DNA from: a bacterium
Lineage (GTDB): Bacteria; Latescibacterota; Latescibacteria; Latescibacterales; Latescibacteraceae
Assembly (NCBI GenBank): GCA_021372535.1
Contig: JAJFUH010000194.1
Location: 1-18,632 of the forward strand
Length of the DNA: 18,632 bases
Direction of reading: 5' to 3'
Shown here in pieces: positions 16,802 to 18,632 of this stretch. The position numbers were made by a program, and so were the translations under genes. The notes under the pieces are model-generated. The model had not been told where the DNA came from. It made no database searches and saw nothing but the letters and a program-made list of their open reading frames with translations. How positions within the stretch are numbered: the stretch's first letter is position 1; every line of letters begins with the position of its first letter.

Positions 16802-18297
16802 AAAAAGATTCCGTGTTTTGGGGGTGTGGGCAACGGGTGTTTTTTCATCGCCCGCTTAAAATTATCGGATGCATGGTGTGTACCGTCGCCATATTCATGA
16901 TAACCGGAACTGCACAGGCGCAGGACCCCCGTGACATGTATGCGCGTCATCTGTACTTCGACAGTATCAGACAGCTTGAAACGATGGGTAATTCCGCCGA
17001 AGTAAACTATATCATCGGATTGAATTATTACCGTCTCGGTTCGCTTTATGATGAGCTTTTTGTTCAAGCTGCTTTTTTTGAGAAACGCTACTACGAAATG
17101 CTCGCTCAGGATATGCCGGCGATAAACCGGAATTCACGGCTCCTCATGTATAAGGGGATATGCCATTATGCACTCCGTGAATTCGATGACGCCGTCAAGG
17201 TATTCGAGCAGGCCGAAACCGCTGAAAAGGACCCCCTGTATAAAGCACGTATACAGCTGTGGAAACAAGCGGCTGCGATCTGCAAAAAAGGCAATACTCA
17301 GGGACGCGAGGACTGGAACCGGCTGCTTGACGAAGCATTACCGCCGCTCAAGCCCGAAGCTCAGTTTTTATTTTTCCACGAGAATAAATACAGGCACCCC
17401 GGTATAACCGCTCAAGCCGGGTATGCCGGGAACGACCCCTTCTGCCGGCGCTCACTGATAGCGCTCAATGCGGCGGCCGGTAACAATGACATGGCGGGAA
17501 AACTGGCTGAGGGTTTTGATTTCGATAAACCGTTTGAGACGATTGCGGGAATGGAAAATTCCGTTATCAATCTGTATGATCCGTTTCTGCTTGAAGCATT
17601 TTCGGTTATGGCTTATGCCAAGGCGGGAGTGTATTTCGAAAAATCCCTTTCTCTGGCGTCCACCTCAAAAAATATGCAGCCCGTCTGCTGGCTTGGGAGA
17701 ACATATCTGGAACTCGGGCAGCTATCGAAAGCTGTCGAGACATTGAGCGGAGACAAATCGAATACTCTGGCTTCGGTTTTTCTGGGTGAGGCATACTGGA
17801 GGGCAGGTGATTCCTCAAAAGCCGACAAGGAATGGAAGACAGTCAAAAAATCGAATGATCCGATCGTATTACGTGAGCTGGGATATGTCTGTGCAAAACT
17901 GAAGACCGATCTCGGTGGAGCTGAGGAACTGGCGCGCAAGGCTCTTCAGCTTAAAAAGAAGGCCGATGGCCGCCGTCTTGTTTTACAGCCCTATTTCGGA
18001 TGCCTGGGATTCGTGTTGTTCCAGCAGAACAGGATTCAGGATGCAAATGAGGAATTCAGCAGAGGTTTCAATGCGGACATGAAACATACTGTTGAAGACA
18101 ATGACCCGGAATTTACCCTCCAGTATTCGAGGTCTCTCTTCCTTCCCGATGTGTTGTCGTATGACTTGATTAATCAATCGATGTTGACATTGAGCCAGGC
18201 TTACAAAGGGGCTTTCCAGCTTCGGAATGCAATGTCAGGTATATATATCATAACATTTAAGAATCTGGATGGAGGAAAAGTAAGGGATGGAATGTGA
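16798..18297 (+). CDS. Exported TPR-repeat protein
   Basis: 499 residues. ATG 16798 overlaps the TGA of the Ig-repeat gene (ATGA), with GGTGG 4 nt upstream inside the preceding coding region, so translational coupling is expected. An unusually long basic n-region (about 25 residues) precedes a hydrophobic core (MVCTVAIFMITGTAQAQ) with a likely cut after AQA; an internal start at the second methionine of the core is less likely given the overlap. Helical TPR-like repeats follow: AEVNYIIGLNYYRLG, LLMYKGICHYALREFDDAVK, CWLGRTYLELGQLSKAVETL, ASVFLGEAYWRAGDSSKA and FGCLGFVLFQQNRIQDANEE. TPRs bind proteins; no enzyme signature is present. Its coupling to the giant Ig-repeat protein suggests a periplasmic partner, perhaps in assembly or secretion of that protein (inference). 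Confidence 0.8.
   Translation: MKKDSVFWGCGQRVFFHRPLKIIGCMVCTVAIFMITGTAQAQDPRDMYARHLYFDSIRQLETMGNSAEVNYIIGLNYYRLGSLYDELFVQAAFFEKRYYEMLAQDMPAINRNSRLLMYKGICHYALREFDDAVKVFEQAETAEKDPLYKARIQLWKQAAAICKKGNTQGREDWNRLLDEALPPLKPEAQFLFFHENKYRHPGITAQAGYAGNDPFCRRSLIALNAAAGNNDMAGKLAEGFDFDKPFETIAGMENSVINLYDPFLLEAFSVMAYAKAGVYFEKSLSLASTSKNMQPVCWLGRTYLELGQLSKAVETLSGDKSNTLASVFLGEAYWRAGDSSKADKEWKTVKKSNDPIVLRELGYVCAKLKTDLGGAEELARKALQLKKKADGRRLVLQPYFGCLGFVLFQQNRIQDANEEFSRGFNADMKHTVEDNDPEFTLQYSRSLFLPDVLSYDLINQSMLTLSQAYKGAFQLRNAMSGIYIITFKNLDGGKVRDGM
18271..18276 (+). promoter_or_regulatory. Ribosome binding site of the solute-binding protein gene
   Basis: GGAGGA lies 10 nt before the ATG at 18287 and inside the end of the upstream TPR gene. 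It supports a start that overlaps the TPR gene by 11 nt rather than a later one. Confidence 0.6.
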
Positions 18298-18632
18298 GAA
18301 TGCTCTGATTCGCCTCCGAGTGAAAATACTGTGGAAAATTATCATAATGATCCCGGCAGCCCTGTGTGTTTTTATGCGTTGTCCGTATGCCCAGGAGCCT
18401 CAGGTATACGGAGAACTCCAGTATCTGGAATTCAAGATGCCTGAATCCTTCGATCCGATCACTTCGGAATCGGGTATCGCCATGCGGTTGAACTGTATGC
18501 TTTATGATCCTCTTATCGGTGTCGGCCCGAACAATGAGCCCGTTCCTGTTCTTATAAAATCATTTACCCCTTCGGCTGATGAGAGGACAATTACACTTGA
18601 AATGCGTGAAAATGCAAAATGGCATGATGGAA
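18287..18632 (+). CDS. Extracellular solute-binding protein family 5, N-terminal fragment
   Basis: 115 codons are visible before the window ends. After a basic start and a hydrophobic signal segment (ILWKIIIMIPAALCVFM, likely cut after YAQ), the sequence shows the family-5 (DppA/OppA/NikA-like) beginning: ESFDPITSESGIAMRLNCML, then YDPLIGVGPNNEPVPVLIKS, and ERTITLEMRENAKWHDG. The DP...LYDPL...P.L..S...S.D..T...MR...KWHDG pattern is typical of peptide-binding proteins of ABC importers. The signal region contains Cys residues but no good lipobox. It overlaps the TPR gene by 11 nt, so it belongs to the same operon. The ligand cannot be told from this fragment, and permease or ATPase genes would lie outside the window. 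Confidence 0.82.
   Translation, partial: MECENALIRLRVKILWKIIIMIPAALCVFMRCPYAQEPQVYGELQYLEFKMPESFDPITSESGIAMRLNCMLYDPLIGVGPNNEPVPVLIKSFTPSADERTITLEMRENAKWHDG

Noticed and set aside
1-18632. tRNA, rRNA, insertion sequence or phage genes
   Set aside because: None was recognised on either strand; no transposase or integrase motif and no terminal inverted repeats with target duplications were seen.

Overview
The window (about 18.6 kb, all recognisable genes on the + strand) looks like chromosomal DNA from a free-living, Gram-negative-type bacterium of the FCB superphylum or a related candidate phylum. The main clue is the end of the 2613-residue protein: an NFPNPFNP motif, an Ig-like fold and a KMLVVK terminus, the layout of C-terminal secretion tails in Bacteroidetes/Ignavibacteria/KSB1/Latescibacteria-type genomes. 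The phylum cannot be fixed from this sequence. Base composition is moderate, with AT-rich intergenic DNA and one AT-rich coding patch.

Layout. Positions 1-248 are the 3' end of a bacterial-type prolyl-tRNA synthetase gene (proS). A 539-bp AT-rich gap follows, with a short GC-rich hairpin, an 8-bp inverted repeat and, at its end, a perfect-consensus sigma70-type promoter (TTGACA, 17 bp, TATAAT). The promoter drives an exported protein with a seven-bladed FG-GAP (integrin-alpha-like) propeller, two CARDB-like beta domains and a C-terminal caspase-like (C14) peptidase with an intact His/Cys dyad. After a 271-bp gap carrying a perfect 8-bp hairpin comes a transmembrane Ser/Thr kinase: cytoplasmic kinase domain, one membrane helix, then PEGA domains, an Ig-like domain and TPRs outside the membrane. 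Next, closely spaced, are an exported PD40/TolB-like propeller protein, a giant exported protein of about 18 Big_1-type Ig repeats with a secretion tail, an exported TPR protein that starts inside the previous stop codon (ATGA), and the 5' part of a family-5 extracellular solute-binding protein, again overlapping its upstream neighbour.

How the genes may work together. Every protein after proS is predicted to be exported or membrane-spanning, and almost all are built from binding modules (propellers, Ig repeats, TPR, PEGA). The two possible catalytic activities are a kinase facing the cytoplasm and a peptidase facing outward. An attractive inference is an envelope sensing/adhesion module in which the kinase reports an external state, the large Ig-repeat protein is the surface structure, and the caspase-like enzyme processes envelope proteins. 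Only the individual domains and the gene order are seen; the functional link is a hypothesis.
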